Part shown: positions 1 through 8,442 of the stretch, piece after piece
Layout of the letters: every line of letters begins with the position of its first letter
Numbering within the stretch: position 1 is the stretch's first letter
Assembly: GCA_025846845.1 (NCBI GenBank)
Contig: JAOYTL010000003.1
Coordinates: forward strand, 62,001 to 126,000
Direction: 5' to 3'
From: Alloboseaceae bacterium BT-24-1
GTDB lineage: Bacteria; Pseudomonadota; Alphaproteobacteria; Rhizobiales; Beijerinckiaceae
DNA length: 64,000 nt
The notes under the pieces: generated by a model
The model's input: the letters and a program-made list of their open reading frames with translations, nothing else
What the model was told of the DNA's origin: nothing
Databases searched by the model: none
Program-made: the position numbers and the translations under genes

Positions 1-11
1 TCCTCGGCAGC

Positions 12-797
12 ATGGCGGCGTCGATCGCTGTGACATGGGCCGCCGATGACATTTGCGCGACACCGGAGGCAACTGAAGCGGTCAGCCTCGCTGGTCTCGA
101 CCGGCATGGCGACTTGCTGCTCGCCGACGGCCGGACCGTCAGGCTCGTCGGCCTCGCGCCGCGGCAGAACAATGCCGAGCGCGAGCGTTTCGCCGCGGGG
201 CTGACGCGTTGGCAGGGTCAGGCGTTCCGTTTGGCGCTGCTCGGCGCTGCGGATCGCTGGGGCCGCCTTCCGGCCCGTCTCCTCGCCGCCGAGGGCGCCA
301 CCGCTACGCTCGGCGGCCAGCCCGACCTGACCGCTGCCCTCCTCGCCGGAGGCGCCGCACTGCGCCTCGCCGAATCGGGCCTCGCCGCTTGCAACGAACT
401 CTGGCGGAAGGCCGAGCCGCGACCGATGGCGGCCGGCAAACCCCAGAATCGTTCGCCGGCCACCGCGCAGGGAGGTTTTGCCGCAGTGGCGTTCCCGATC
501 GTCGACGGCCATGATGCTGCCGCGATGAAAGCACAGGCGGGCCGGATCGTCGTGGTCGAGGGGCGTATCGCTGCCGTCGGAGAGCGGGCGCAGCGAACCT
601 ATCTCAATTTCGAGCGGCGCCGCGGCGCGGGCGGCAGCATCGTCCTGTCGCGCGCACTGTGGCGTGAATTGCAGCGCAGCGGCTGGACCGCCGCGACGCT
701 GGCGGGTAAACGCGTGCGCGTACGCGGCGTGATCGAGGGGCGCGATGGCCTCCTGATCGAAGCCGAGACGCGCAGCGCACTGGAATTGGTCGACTAG
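12..797 (+). CDS. Thermonuclease-like (SNase-fold) protein, catalytically degenerate, possibly 5'-partial
   Basis: The N-terminal half resembles the staphylococcal-nuclease OB fold: a DGRTVRLVGLAP strand-turn and a later DRWGR that matches the family's DRYGR. The IDAPE motif that carries catalytic Asp and Glu reads LAPRQ here, so nuclease activity is doubtful. The C-terminal third, from about residue 175 (GRIVVVEGRIAAVG), looks like a second OB-type nucleic-acid-binding fold. The first ATG in the window has no clear ribosome site, the reading frame stays open to base 1, and the N-terminus looks like the tail of a signal peptide (VTWAADD). The true start may therefore lie before the window. 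Only 6 bases separate it from the M48 protease gene, so the two probably form an operon. Role unknown; family assignment is moderate. Confidence 0.6.
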   Translation: MAASIAVTWAADDICATPEATEAVSLAGLDRHGDLLLADGRTVRLVGLAPRQNNAERERFAAGLTRWQGQAFRLALLGAADRWGRLPARLLAAEGATATLGGQPDLTAALLAGGAALRLAESGLAACNELWRKAEPRPMAAGKPQNRSPATAQGGFAAVAFPIVDGHDAAAMKAQAGRIVVVEGRIAAVGERAQRTYLNFERRRGAGGSIVLSRALWRELQRSGWTAATLAGKRVRVRGVIEGRDGLLIEAETRSALELVD

Positions 798-803
798 GGG
801 CAG

Positions 804-2279
804 ATGCGGAGACTTCAGCGACATCGTCAGCCGTTCCGGGGGCGTCTGGCCGCCGCGGTGCTGCCGGCCCTGTTGCTGGCGGCCTGCTTCGGCGACCAGA
901 ACTCCGTCCTGGCGCCGCTCAATCAGCCCGGCGGCGAGCCGGCGCCGCGCGTTGCCAGCCTGCAGCGCGGCACCGACCGCGAGCACCAGCGCCTGCTCTC
1001 GGCCTTCGGCGGCGAATACCGCGCCCCGCAGATCAAGGCCGAGCTGGAGGGGATCATCGCCCGCCTCGCCAAGGCCGGCGAAGGCCAGATCGGCACCTAT
1101 GAGGTGACGATTCTGAACTCGCCGATCGTCAACGCCTTCGCGCTGCCGACCGGACGGCTCTACGTCACCCGCGGTCTGCTTGCCCTCGCAAACGATTCGG
1201 CCGAAATCGCCTCAGTGATGGCGCATGAGATCGCCCATGTCACCGCGCGCCACGCCGTCGAGCGCGCCGAAATGGAAGCGGAATCGGCGCTGGTCAGCAA
1301 GGTCGTGGCGCAGGTGCTGAACGACCCGACGACCGGGGCGGCTGTACAGCAGAGCTCGAAGCTCTCGCTCGCCCGCTTCTCGCGCCAGCAGGAACTGACC
1401 GCCGACCAGATCAGCGTGCGCAATATCGCCCGCGCCGGCTACGACCCCTATGGTGCCGGCCGCTTCCTGGTCTCGCTCGGCCGCAACACCAGCTTCCGTG
1501 CCGGCGGCCAAGGCGGTGGCGACAAGAAGCTCGACATCCTCTCCAGCCATCCCTCGACGCCGGAGCGCGTTGCTGCGGTCACCAATGGCGCCCGCCAGAT
1601 CGGCGCGCCCGGCATCGGTGAGCGCGACGCCTCGCGTTGGCTCAGCGTCATCGACGGCATCGCCTTCGGCGACGATCCGGCCGACGGCGTCGTGCGCGGC
1701 CGCCGCTATCTCAACAGCGCGCTGCGCATCGCCTTCACCGCGCCTGACGGCTTCGAGCTCGAAGCGGCCCGCGAGATGGTGGTCGGCGTCAGCAGCGACG
1801 GCACGCAGGCACTGCGCTTCGACTCTGTCGCGCTGAAATCCGGCCAGACGCTCGAATCCTATGTCGCCTCGGGCTGGATCGACGGCGTCGCCACTGCGGA
1901 AGTCCAGTCGCTGACGGTCGGCGGTCTGCCCGCGGCAGTGACTTCGGGCAAGGGCGCCGACTGGACCTTCCGCCTCGCCGCGGTCCAGGCCGGGCCGCGC
2001 GTCTATCGCTTCATCCTCGCTGCCAAGGGGCAGAACGACCCCGAGCGCGCCATGCGCGCCTTGCTCGACAGCTTCCGCAATCTCAGCGCCAGCGACGCGC
2101 AATCGGTCAGCCCCTTGCGGATCAGGCTCGTCACGGCCGGCGCCGGCGACACGTCCGCCGGGCTCGCCGAGCGCATGACCTCGACCGACCGGCCGCTGGA
2201 GCAGTTCCTGATCCTGAATGGGCTCGAGCGCAGCGCGAGGCTGACGCCCGGCCAGCGTTACAAGATCGTGAGCGAGTAG
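804..2279 (+). CDS. M48-family metalloprotease lipoprotein with C-terminal LysM-like segment
   Basis: A zinc metalloprotease of the BepA/LoiP type, expected to act in the periplasm on misfolded envelope proteins. The zinc motif HEIAH lies at residues 141-145, and the second helix with QELTAD supplies the likely third ligand. The N-terminus has basic residues, a hydrophobic stretch and the lipobox LLAAC with Cys28, predicting a lipoprotein. After the protease domain (about 70-260) comes a domain of about 130 residues, and the last 50 residues (ERMTSTDRPLEQFLILNGL and following) resemble a LysM fold ending at the stop. Of 491 residues, more than a minimal M48 peptidase, the excess is the C-terminal part. 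It follows the thermonuclease-like gene closely. Peptidase call is firm; the substrate is not known. Confidence 0.9.
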   Translation: MRRLQRHRQPFRGRLAAAVLPALLLAACFGDQNSVLAPLNQPGGEPAPRVASLQRGTDREHQRLLSAFGGEYRAPQIKAELEGIIARLAKAGEGQIGTYEVTILNSPIVNAFALPTGRLYVTRGLLALANDSAEIASVMAHEIAHVTARHAVERAEMEAESALVSKVVAQVLNDPTTGAAVQQSSKLSLARFSRQQELTADQISVRNIARAGYDPYGAGRFLVSLGRNTSFRAGGQGGGDKKLDILSSHPSTPERVAAVTNGARQIGAPGIGERDASRWLSVIDGIAFGDDPADGVVRGRRYLNSALRIAFTAPDGFELEAAREMVVGVSSDGTQALRFDSVALKSGQTLESYVASGWIDGVATAEVQSLTVGGLPAAVTSGKGADWTFRLAAVQAGPRVYRFILAAKGQNDPERAMRALLDSFRNLSASDAQSVSPLRIRLVTAGAGDTSAGLAERMTSTDRPLEQFLILNGLERSARLTPGQRYKIVSE

Positions 2280-2352
2280 CGCGCCGGCCGCCCAACCCTT
2301 TCCGGGCGCCTTGTGCTAGCCTCCGCGTCTTCGTCAGGACAGGGAGGCAGCC

Positions 2353-3222
2353 ATGGCGCTCGATCGTCGCATCGTCGAACTCTACGACGAGTACACCCAC
2401 AAGCCGCTCGACCGGCGTAGCTTCATGAACCGGCTGATCGCCATCGCCGGCTCCGCCGCTGCGGCGGAGGCCGCACTCTCGCTCCTGGAGCCGAACTACG
2501 CCCAGGCCCAGCAGGTCACGGCGGACGATGCCCGCATCGAAGGCAGGCGCATCGACGAGACCATCGGCGGCGTGAAACTCAAGGGCTATCTCGTCACGCC
2601 GAAGACTCAAGGCAAGCGCGGCGGTGTCCTGATCATCCATGAAAACCGCGGGCTCAACCCACATACCGAGGACGTCACCCGCCGCGCGGCGCTTGCCGGC
2701 TTCAGCGCGCTCGGGGTCGATTTCCTCACGCCACTGGGCGGTACGCCGGCCGACGCCGACGCCGCGCGTGCGCTTTTCCCGCAGCTGAAGCCCGAGGATG
2801 TCGTCGCGCAAGGGCGCGCGGCACTGGCGTTCTTGAAGGCGCGACCGGACGTGACCGGCAAGGTCGGCGCCGTCGGCTTCTGCTGGGGCGGTGGCACGGT
2901 CAACGACCTCGCCGTCAGCGCGCCGGAGCTCAATGCCGGCGTCGTCTTCTACGGGCGCTCGCCCGACCTCGCCAAGGTGCCACAGATCAAGGCGAGATTG
3001 CTGATCCAGCACGCCGCACGCGATACCCGGCTGGTCGAAGGGCTACCCGCCTATGAGGCCGCGTTGAAAGCGGCCGGCGTCAATTATCAGGCGATCGTCT
3101 ACCCTGACGTCGACCACGCCTTCCTCAACGACACCAGCGCCGAACGCTACAACGCCGCTGCGGCCAAGCTCGCCTGGGAGCGGACGGTGGCCTTCCTGGC
3201 GGCGGAGACGGGGGCAGCCTGA
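2353..3222 (+). CDS. Dienelactone hydrolase family protein, Tat-exported
   Basis: An alpha/beta hydrolase of the dienelactone hydrolase family. The catalytic triad is readable: Cys177 in GFCWGGG, Asp224 in AARDTRL and His255 in DVDHAF. Residues 20-52 look like a Tat signal (DRRSFMN, then an Ala-rich hydrophobic stretch ending AQAQ), so the enzyme probably works in the periplasm, as annotated homologues with the same N-terminus suggest. The start ATG is preceded by GGAGG at about 8 bases. It has its own upstream gap of 73 bases after the protease gene and ends at a strong bidirectional terminator. The natural substrate is unknown; DLH-fold proteins cleave dienelactones or other esters, so a catabolic role cannot be assumed. 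Confidence 0.88.
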   Translation: MALDRRIVELYDEYTHKPLDRRSFMNRLIAIAGSAAAAEAALSLLEPNYAQAQQVTADDARIEGRRIDETIGGVKLKGYLVTPKTQGKRGGVLIIHENRGLNPHTEDVTRRAALAGFSALGVDFLTPLGGTPADADAARALFPQLKPEDVVAQGRAALAFLKARPDVTGKVGAVGFCWGGGTVNDLAVSAPELNAGVVFYGRSPDLAKVPQIKARLLIQHAARDTRLVEGLPAYEAALKAAGVNYQAIVYPDVDHAFLNDTSAERYNAAAAKLAWERTVAFLAAETGAA

Positions 3223-3224
3223 AA

Positions 3225-3260
3225 CAAAAAGCCCGGCGGAGCGATCCGCCGGGCTTCTGT
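3225..3260. terminator. Bidirectional rho-independent terminator
   Basis: Perfect 10-bp inverted repeat GCCCGGCGGA / TCCGCCGGGC (3231-3240 and 3245-3254) around a GCGA loop. AAAAA precedes it, which reads as a U-tract for minus-strand transcripts (carD), and TTCTGT follows for the plus strand. It sits between the convergent dienelactone hydrolase and carD genes. Confidence 0.85.
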
Positions 3261-3283
3261 AGCCTGTTCTGGAAAAGGCGCCC

Positions 3284-3880
3284 TCAGGCTGCCTCCTCCT
3301 GCAGGTCATCGTCGCCTTCCTCGGCTTCGGACGCCTCGGCGGCTTCACCCTTGCCGGCACGGCGCGGCGACTTGGCGAGCTGGCCCTCGATCTTCTTCAA
3401 CGCCTCGGTCTCGGTGATCTCCTCGACCACCGCGATCTCGCGGGTCATCCGGTCGATCGCCGCCTCGTAGAGCTGGCGCTCGGAATAGGACTGCTCGGGC
3501 TGCGCCTCGGAACGATAGAGATCACGCACGACCTCGGCGATGGCGACGAGATCGCCCGAATTGATCTTGGCTTCGTACTCCTGGGCCCGGCGCGACCACA
3601 TGGTGCGCTTGACCCGGGCACGGCCGGTCAGCGTCGCCAGCGCCTTGCCGACGATCTCGGCATCGGCAAGCTTGCGCAGCCCGACGCTCGCCGCCTTGGC
3701 GGTGGGCACGCGAAGGGTCATCTTGTCCTTGGCGAAGCTGACGACGAAAAGCTCGAGCTTGAAGCCAGCGACTTCCTGCTCCTCGATCGCCGTGATCTGA
3801 CCGACGCCATGGGACGGGTAGACGACGAACTCGCCCGTCCTGAAGCCCTGGCGCACAACAGCCTTCTTCGCAGTGGACAT
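3284..3880 (-). CDS. carD: CarD/CdnL-family transcriptional regulator
   Basis: A 198-residue CarD_CdnL_TRCF protein. The N-terminal Tudor-like RNA-polymerase-interacting domain is clear (FRTGEFVVYPSHGVGQITAIEEQEVAG), followed by the helical DNA-binding domain with the RTMWSRRAQEYEAKINSGD segment typical of the alphaproteobacterial branch. The tail (last 35 residues) is Lys/Ala/Glu rich and acidic. These proteins bind the RNA polymerase beta subunit and stabilise open complexes, notably at rRNA promoters. I placed the start at MSTAKK because AGGAGT lies about 10 bases upstream and the family begins there; the frame is open further upstream. It is followed by the terminator at 3225-3260. High confidence. 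Confidence 0.95.
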   Translation of the reverse strand: MSTAKKAVVRQGFRTGEFVVYPSHGVGQITAIEEQEVAGFKLELFVVSFAKDKMTLRVPTAKAASVGLRKLADAEIVGKALATLTGRARVKRTMWSRRAQEYEAKINSGDLVAIAEVVRDLYRSEAQPEQSYSERQLYEAAIDRMTREIAVVEEITETEALKKIEGQLAKSPRRAGKGEAAEASEAEEGDDDLQEEAA

Positions 3881-4273
3881 GCCGTTTAGACTCCTGATTT
3901 CTCCGCGGGACGCGGAGACGCGACTTTCAGCCGCTGGCCGGGATGGCCGGCGGCTCTCTGCCTGACACGACGGGAACGACCTTCTGGTCTTATTTCCCCG
4001 GCGCAACACGCTCCCTCAGTCGATTGTTTCTTGCGGACCACCAGACACGAAGACAGCGACACGCCGGACATTCTGACCGGTGGTGCGCTACTGCCGTCTC
4101 AGGGGGTGCCCCGTTTGTGTGACCTCGCAGGGGCAGGCGGAACGAACTCGACTGTGACGTGTGGATACCACAAAAATCACGCCGAATCAAAGGTAAACGG
4201 AATGCAAACGCTGCCGGGCCGCGTTGCGGCCGGCCATGGTTAACTACGATCGCCCTGTGACGAAGGGTAAGCT
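3881..4273. other. 393-bp non-coding gap between carD and fdxA
   Basis: Upstream region of carD (minus strand) and 3' side of fdxA. It includes the carD ribosome site (AGGAGT on the minus strand) and, at 4213-4234, a GC-rich hairpin with GGCCGC / GCGGCC arms that could end fdxA transcription, though without a good U-tract. No convincing gene or promoter was identified by eye. Confidence 0.5.
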
Positions 4274-4609
4274 TCAGTCGCCCTCGCCGGGCTCCGGTGA
4301 CAAAAGCTCGAGCTTGCCCGGCACGCCGTCGAATTCCTTGGCGTCGGCGGGCGAGTCCTTCTTCTGCGTGATGTTGGGCCAGCTCGCTGCAAACTTCGCA
4401 TTGAGCTGCAGCCAGTTGTCGAGACCGGGCTCGGTGTCGGGCTTGATCGCCTCGGCCGGGCATTCCGGCTCGCAGACGCCGCAGTCGATGCACTCGTCCG
4501 GGTGGATGACGAGGAAGTTCTCGCCTTCATAGAAGCAGTCGACAGGACAGACCTCGACGCAGTCCATGTACTTGCACTTGATGCAGTTCTCGGTGACCAC
4601 ATAGGTCAT
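4274..4609 (-). CDS. fdxA: Seven-iron ferredoxin FdxA
   Basis: A 111-residue ferredoxin carrying one [3Fe-4S] and one [4Fe-4S] cluster. The first cysteine group is C9-I-K-C12 with C17 and C21-P; the second is C40-I-D-C43-G-V-C46-E-P-E-C50-P. After the clusters comes the long C-terminal extension characteristic of the FdxA family (LDNWLQLNAKFAASWPNITQ). It is a cytoplasmic electron carrier whose partner is not shown by the neighbours. The ATG has AAGGA 7 bases upstream and a good promoter at 4639-4667. The FdxA-CarD adjacency is often seen in related genomes. High confidence. Confidence 0.96.
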   Translation of the reverse strand: MTYVVTENCIKCKYMDCVEVCPVDCFYEGENFLVIHPDECIDCGVCEPECPAEAIKPDTEPGLDNWLQLNAKFAASWPNITQKKDSPADAKEFDGVPGKLELLSPEPGEGD

Positions 4610-4638
4610 GACGCTGTCCTTCCGATCGGCCGGCGCTT

Positions 4639-4667
4639 TTTAGAGCCGGTCGAGAGAATGTTTCAAG
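4639..4667 (-). promoter_or_regulatory. Predicted fdxA promoter
   Basis: On the minus strand, CTTGAA (4667-4662), a 17-base spacer and TCTAAA (4644-4639), close to the alphaproteobacterial housekeeping pattern CTTGAC-N17-CTATAT. It ends 29 bases before the fdxA ATG. Read by eye. Confidence 0.5.
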
Positions 4668-4768
4668 GCCCTGTCACGACCGGAAACGAGATCGAACTTC
4701 TATCGAAACCAGCGTTTCGAGAAGATTTTTCGCGGGCGGGCCAGCGCTCGCCACATCTGTCACGCGCT

Positions 4769-5080
4769 CTATCGCGGAGGCTCGTCGGGCGCAAGCGGCG
4801 CATCGCCGCGCTCGGGGCCGCTCAGGACCTCGTACAGCGTCTGCGCCTGCTCATAGGAACCACGCCGGGCGGCAAACGCGGTCACACGCACCACCAGTGT
4901 CGCATGCGGCAAGGCGAGCGTCAGCACATCGCCGGGCTTGAGCCCGAGCGCCGGATTATCGACGCGCCTGCTTGCGACCCGGACATGGCCCTCCTCCACC
5001 AGCTGCACGGCAGAAGGCCGCGTCCGCGCGAAGCGCGCGAACCAGAGCCATTTGTCGAGGCGTTGCCGGTCGTCCCGCAA
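4769..5080 (-). CDS. S4-domain RNA-binding protein (HslR/Hsp15-like)
   Basis: A 103-residue protein that is almost entirely an S4 RNA-binding domain: RLDKWLWFARFARTRPSAVQLVEEGHVRVASRRVDNPALGLKPGDVL. This matches Hsp15/HslR, which in E. coli binds the 50S subunit with stalled nascent chain after heat shock. The start is a TTG with GAGG 6 bases upstream; no ATG gives the full S4 domain. It lies 26 bases after the helicase gene on the same strand, so the two are probably co-transcribed, consistent with both acting on RNA. The charged tail after residue 85 is not conserved. Confidence 0.9.
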   Translation of the reverse strand: MRDDRQRLDKWLWFARFARTRPSAVQLVEEGHVRVASRRVDNPALGLKPGDVLTLALPHATLVVRVTAFAARRGSYEQAQTLYEVLSGPERGDAPLAPDEPPR

Positions 5081-5106
5081 GCGATACCTCGAAAGCTACC
5101 TAGAAC

Positions 5107-8100
5107 TCAGCTCTTGCGGCCGTCATTGCCCTCGAGCTGGGCCTTGAGTGCCAGGAGCTTGGCGAAAGGCGAATCCGGATCGGGCTGGCGTTCGGCCGGG
5201 CGCGGCCTGGGCGGCTGCTGGAAGCGCTGTTCCTTGCCGCCGCGCTCGTCGCGACGCGGACCACCGCCGGGCCGACCGCCATCGCGCTTGAACTCGGGCC
5301 GCGGACCGCGCTCGGGACGCCCGTCGCGTGGCTGGGCATTGCGACCGGCTGTCTCCTGCGCCGCAGGCTTGCCCTCGCCACCAGCGGGGCGCGGGCCGTT
5401 CCACCCGCCCTCGCGCCAGCGATTGCGGTTCGGACGCTGACCAGCCGGCTTGGCCTCGCCGCCTTCGGCGGGAGCGGTCTCGGCGCCGGCACGTCGCTCG
5501 GGCCGACGGCCGCGCTGGCCCTGCTCGGGGCGCCGCCCACCCTGATGGCGATGCGGCCGCCATATCTCGATCAGCTCCGGCTCGGCCGGTGCAGCAGCTT
5601 CGACAGCTGCGGCAGGCTCAGCCGTCGCAGCGGTCTCGATTTCGGCTTGAGACACGGCTTCCATCGCCGGCTCGTCGAGCGGAAGAACCAGCGTCGACAT
5701 CGCATCGGCCGGCACCGGCTCAGCCAGGCTGACCGGCTCTTCCTCGACCGCGGGGGCGGGAGCGACTTCCTCGTCGGTCAGCACCGGCACATCAGGCGTT
5801 TCGCCCACCGGCGACTGACCGTCTGCGCTTTCGCTCGCGACCTCGCCATCGGACGAGGGTGCTTCGTTCAACGCATCGACCTGCTCGGTCGCCAGGGCGG
5901 TGTCGGCCGCGGGGGCCTCCGCTGCCGGCGGAGCGGTGACGACAGGCGCTGGCGCGGTGGCGAGCGCGACGGTGATCGCCGGGCCTGGCCTCTTCTGCGA
6001 GACATAGCCGAGCGAACGCAGGATCGAGGCGAAATCCTCGCCCGCGCAGCCGACGAGCGAGGTCATCGCCCCCGTGGCGACGAAGCCGTCCTGGTCGGCG
6101 GCGCCCGCCGGCGGCTGCCCGAGCGTCAAGCCCGGACGATAGGCGATCGCGGGCCGGATCAGGTCCGCCAGCCGCTCCAGGATGTCGACGCGCACGGCAC
6201 GCTCGCCGCAGACGCGATAGCCGGCAGCGCGATAGAGCCCCTTGGGCACGTCCTTGTTGGCTGGGAACGAGGTCCGGCCGGACGAGGCGAGATGGGAGAT
6301 GTCGTCGAGCCCGGCCGTCTCGGGATTACCGTGCTTCAGCGCCCAGAGCTGGGCGGCGAGCGCCCGCGGCGCCGGCTTCAGCAGCGCCGGGACGTAGAGA
6401 TGGAAGGCACCGAACCGGATGCCGAGCTGGCGCAGCGCCGCACGCCCTTCCTGATCGAGCGTCTTCATCTCCTCGGCGACCTTGGCGCGCTCGAGCACGC
6501 CGAGCGCCTCGGCCGCCTGATAGGCGATGCCGCGGGCGATGCCGGCGGCGCTCTCGGCATTCTCCAGGATCTGGAGCGGGCCGAGAAGCTTGGTGACGTG
6601 GTGCTTCAGCCAGGCCAAAAGCCTGGTCTCGATCTGCTCGCGGGCCTGTGCCGGCAGATGGTCGTCGACCATCAGGCGCAGGCGCGGCTCCAGCACCTTC
6701 TCGCCCGCGGTCAGGCGCGCCACCGGCTCTCCGATCCAGCGCACCAGCCCGTCATGCGAGAGCACGAAGCTATCGTCGCCGGTCAGTACGACGCGCGAGG
6801 CGCGTGCCTCGAGCTCCCCGGCCAGCGCTTTCAGCGCCGCAGCGTTCAGAGCTTTCGCTTCCGGCCCACCCGCCTTCGGGTCGGCTGTGAAACGGAAGCC
6901 CTGCAGCAATCCGACATGCTGACCCTCGACCAGGACATCGCCGGTCGCGGTGACTTCGGCCTCCAACATCGCATTCTCCCGCAGGCGACGCATCAACACG
7001 CTCGTACGCCGATCGACGAATCGGCTGGCAAGCCGTTCGTGCAAAGCGTCCGACAGCCTGTCCTCTACAAGACGCGCCACCCCCTGCCAATGCTCTGGAT
7101 CGAGCAACCAGTCCGGCCGGTTGGCAACATAGGTCCAGGTTCGGACCTGGGAGATGCGCGCCGAGAGCGTGTCGATCTCGCCATCGACGCGGTCGAGGGC
7201 CGCTAATTGGCCGGCATACCAGTCCGGATCGAGCCGGCCATGACGCATCAGGCGCAGATACAGGGTCGTCGCCAGCTCGGCATGCTGCATCGGCGCAATC
7301 TTACGGTAATCCGGCAATCCGCAGACTTCCCAGAGCCGGGATACGGCCGGTTTGCCCTGCGCAAGTCGCGCGACGTCCTGATCGCGCGCCAGGATTTCCA
7401 GCGTTGTCATGTCCTCGGCGATCAGGGCGCGGGTCAGTCCCTGCTCCTGCGGCTGGACGTTGAGGCTGTCGATCAGTCCGGCGATCGAGCGCAAATCGAG
7501 ATCGGAATTGCGCCATTGCACTTGCCGAACCGATTCGAAGCGATGGTCCTCGATCGCCTCGACCAGTTCCTGCTCGAAAGGCGGCGAGCGCCCGGTCGTA
7601 CCGAAGGTACCGTCGCGCAGATGCCGGCCGGCCCGGCCGGCGATCTGGCCGAACTCGGCCGGGTTGAGCTTGCGATAATGATGACCGTCGAACTTGCTGT
7701 CGCCGGCAAAGGCGATGTGGTCGACATCGAGATTGAGCCCCATGCCGATCGCATCGGTGGCGACGAGATAATCGACATCGCCCGACTGGTAGATCTCGAC
7801 CTGGGCATTGCGCGTACGCGGCGAGAGAGCGCCGAGCACCACGGCCGCCCCGCCCTTCTGCCGCCGGATCAATTCGGCGATGGCGTAGACCTCCTCGGCC
7901 GAGAAGGCGACGATGGCCGAGCGCCGCGGCAGGCGGGTGATCTTGCGGTCGCCGGCGAAGGCGAGGTTGGACAGGCGCGGACGCGAGACGACATTGACCC
8001 CGGGGATCAGCTGCTCGATCAACGGCCTCATCGTGCCGGCGCCAATTAGCATCGTCTCCTCGCGGCCGCGATGATTGAGGAGGCGATCGGCGAAGACATG

Positions 8101-8442
8101 GCCGCGGTCGAGATCGGCTGCGAGCTGGATCTCGTCGATGGCGACGAAATCGACCGCGAGGTCGCGCGGCATCGCCTCGACCGTGCAGACCCAGAACCTC
8201 GGCCGCTCCGGCTTGATCTTCTCCTCGCCGGTAATCAGCGCGACCGCCTGCGGGCCGACCTTGTCGACCACCCGTTGATAGACCTCGCGCGCCAGCAGGC
8301 GCAGCGGCAGCCCGATCATGCCGGTCGGATGCGCGACCATCCGCTCGATGGCGAGATGGGTCTTGCCGGTATTGGTCGGGCCGAGCACCGCCGTGACGCC
8401 GCGGGCGCGGAGCGAAGGCGGAAGGGAACGGGGTTGGATCAA
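5107..8442 (-). CDS. SUV3/MgpS-like DEAD/H-box helicase with long disordered RG-rich tail
   Basis: A 1111-residue superfamily-2 helicase. Walker A is GPTNTGKTH near residue 21, motif II is DEIQ in VDFVAIDEIQLAAD, and the helicase C domain has the QIAGRAGRH motif VI; this is the Ski2-like SUV3 family that alphaproteobacteria share with mitochondria. The SUV3 C-terminal domain follows to about residue 800. From about 820 to 960 the chain is Ala/Pro/Glu rich and acidic, and from about 960 to 1095 it is Arg/Gly/Pro rich, like RNA-binding RGG tails; a short helix (SPFAKLLALKAQLEG) ends it. The start is TTG, with AGGAAAG about 10 bases upstream. An RNA helicase role, perhaps in RNA decay, is inferred from family and the adjacent S4 gene. 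Confidence 0.88.
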   Translation of the reverse strand: MIQPRSLPPSLRARGVTAVLGPTNTGKTHLAIERMVAHPTGMIGLPLRLLAREVYQRVVDKVGPQAVALITGEEKIKPERPRFWVCTVEAMPRDLAVDFVAIDEIQLAADLDRGHVFADRLLNHRGREETMLIGAGTMRPLIEQLIPGVNVVSRPRLSNLAFAGDRKITRLPRRSAIVAFSAEEVYAIAELIRRQKGGAAVVLGALSPRTRNAQVEIYQSGDVDYLVATDAIGMGLNLDVDHIAFAGDSKFDGHHYRKLNPAEFGQIAGRAGRHLRDGTFGTTGRSPPFEQELVEAIEDHRFESVRQVQWRNSDLDLRSIAGLIDSLNVQPQEQGLTRALIAEDMTTLEILARDQDVARLAQGKPAVSRLWEVCGLPDYRKIAPMQHAELATTLYLRLMRHGRLDPDWYAGQLAALDRVDGEIDTLSARISQVRTWTYVANRPDWLLDPEHWQGVARLVEDRLSDALHERLASRFVDRRTSVLMRRLRENAMLEAEVTATGDVLVEGQHVGLLQGFRFTADPKAGGPEAKALNAAALKALAGELEARASRVVLTGDDSFVLSHDGLVRWIGEPVARLTAGEKVLEPRLRLMVDDHLPAQAREQIETRLLAWLKHHVTKLLGPLQILENAESAAGIARGIAYQAAEALGVLERAKVAEEMKTLDQEGRAALRQLGIRFGAFHLYVPALLKPAPRALAAQLWALKHGNPETAGLDDISHLASSGRTSFPANKDVPKGLYRAAGYRVCGERAVRVDILERLADLIRPAIAYRPGLTLGQPPAGAADQDGFVATGAMTSLVGCAGEDFASILRSLGYVSQKRPGPAITVALATAPAPVVTAPPAAEAPAADTALATEQVDALNEAPSSDGEVASESADGQSPVGETPDVPVLTDEEVAPAPAVEEEPVSLAEPVPADAMSTLVLPLDEPAMEAVSQAEIETAATAEPAAAVEAAAPAEPELIEIWRPHRHQGGRRPEQGQRGRRPERRAGAETAPAEGGEAKPAGQRPNRNRWREGGWNGPRPAGGEGKPAAQETAGRNAQPRDGRPERGPRPEFKRDGGRPGGGPRRDERGGKEQRFQQPPRPRPAERQPDPDSPFAKLLALKAQLEGNDGRKS

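Noticed and set aside
5545..7206. A 553-codon plus-strand frame opposite the helicase gene.
   Set aside because: Shadow of the helicase; amino-acid composition is dominated by Arg/Gly/Asp without domains.
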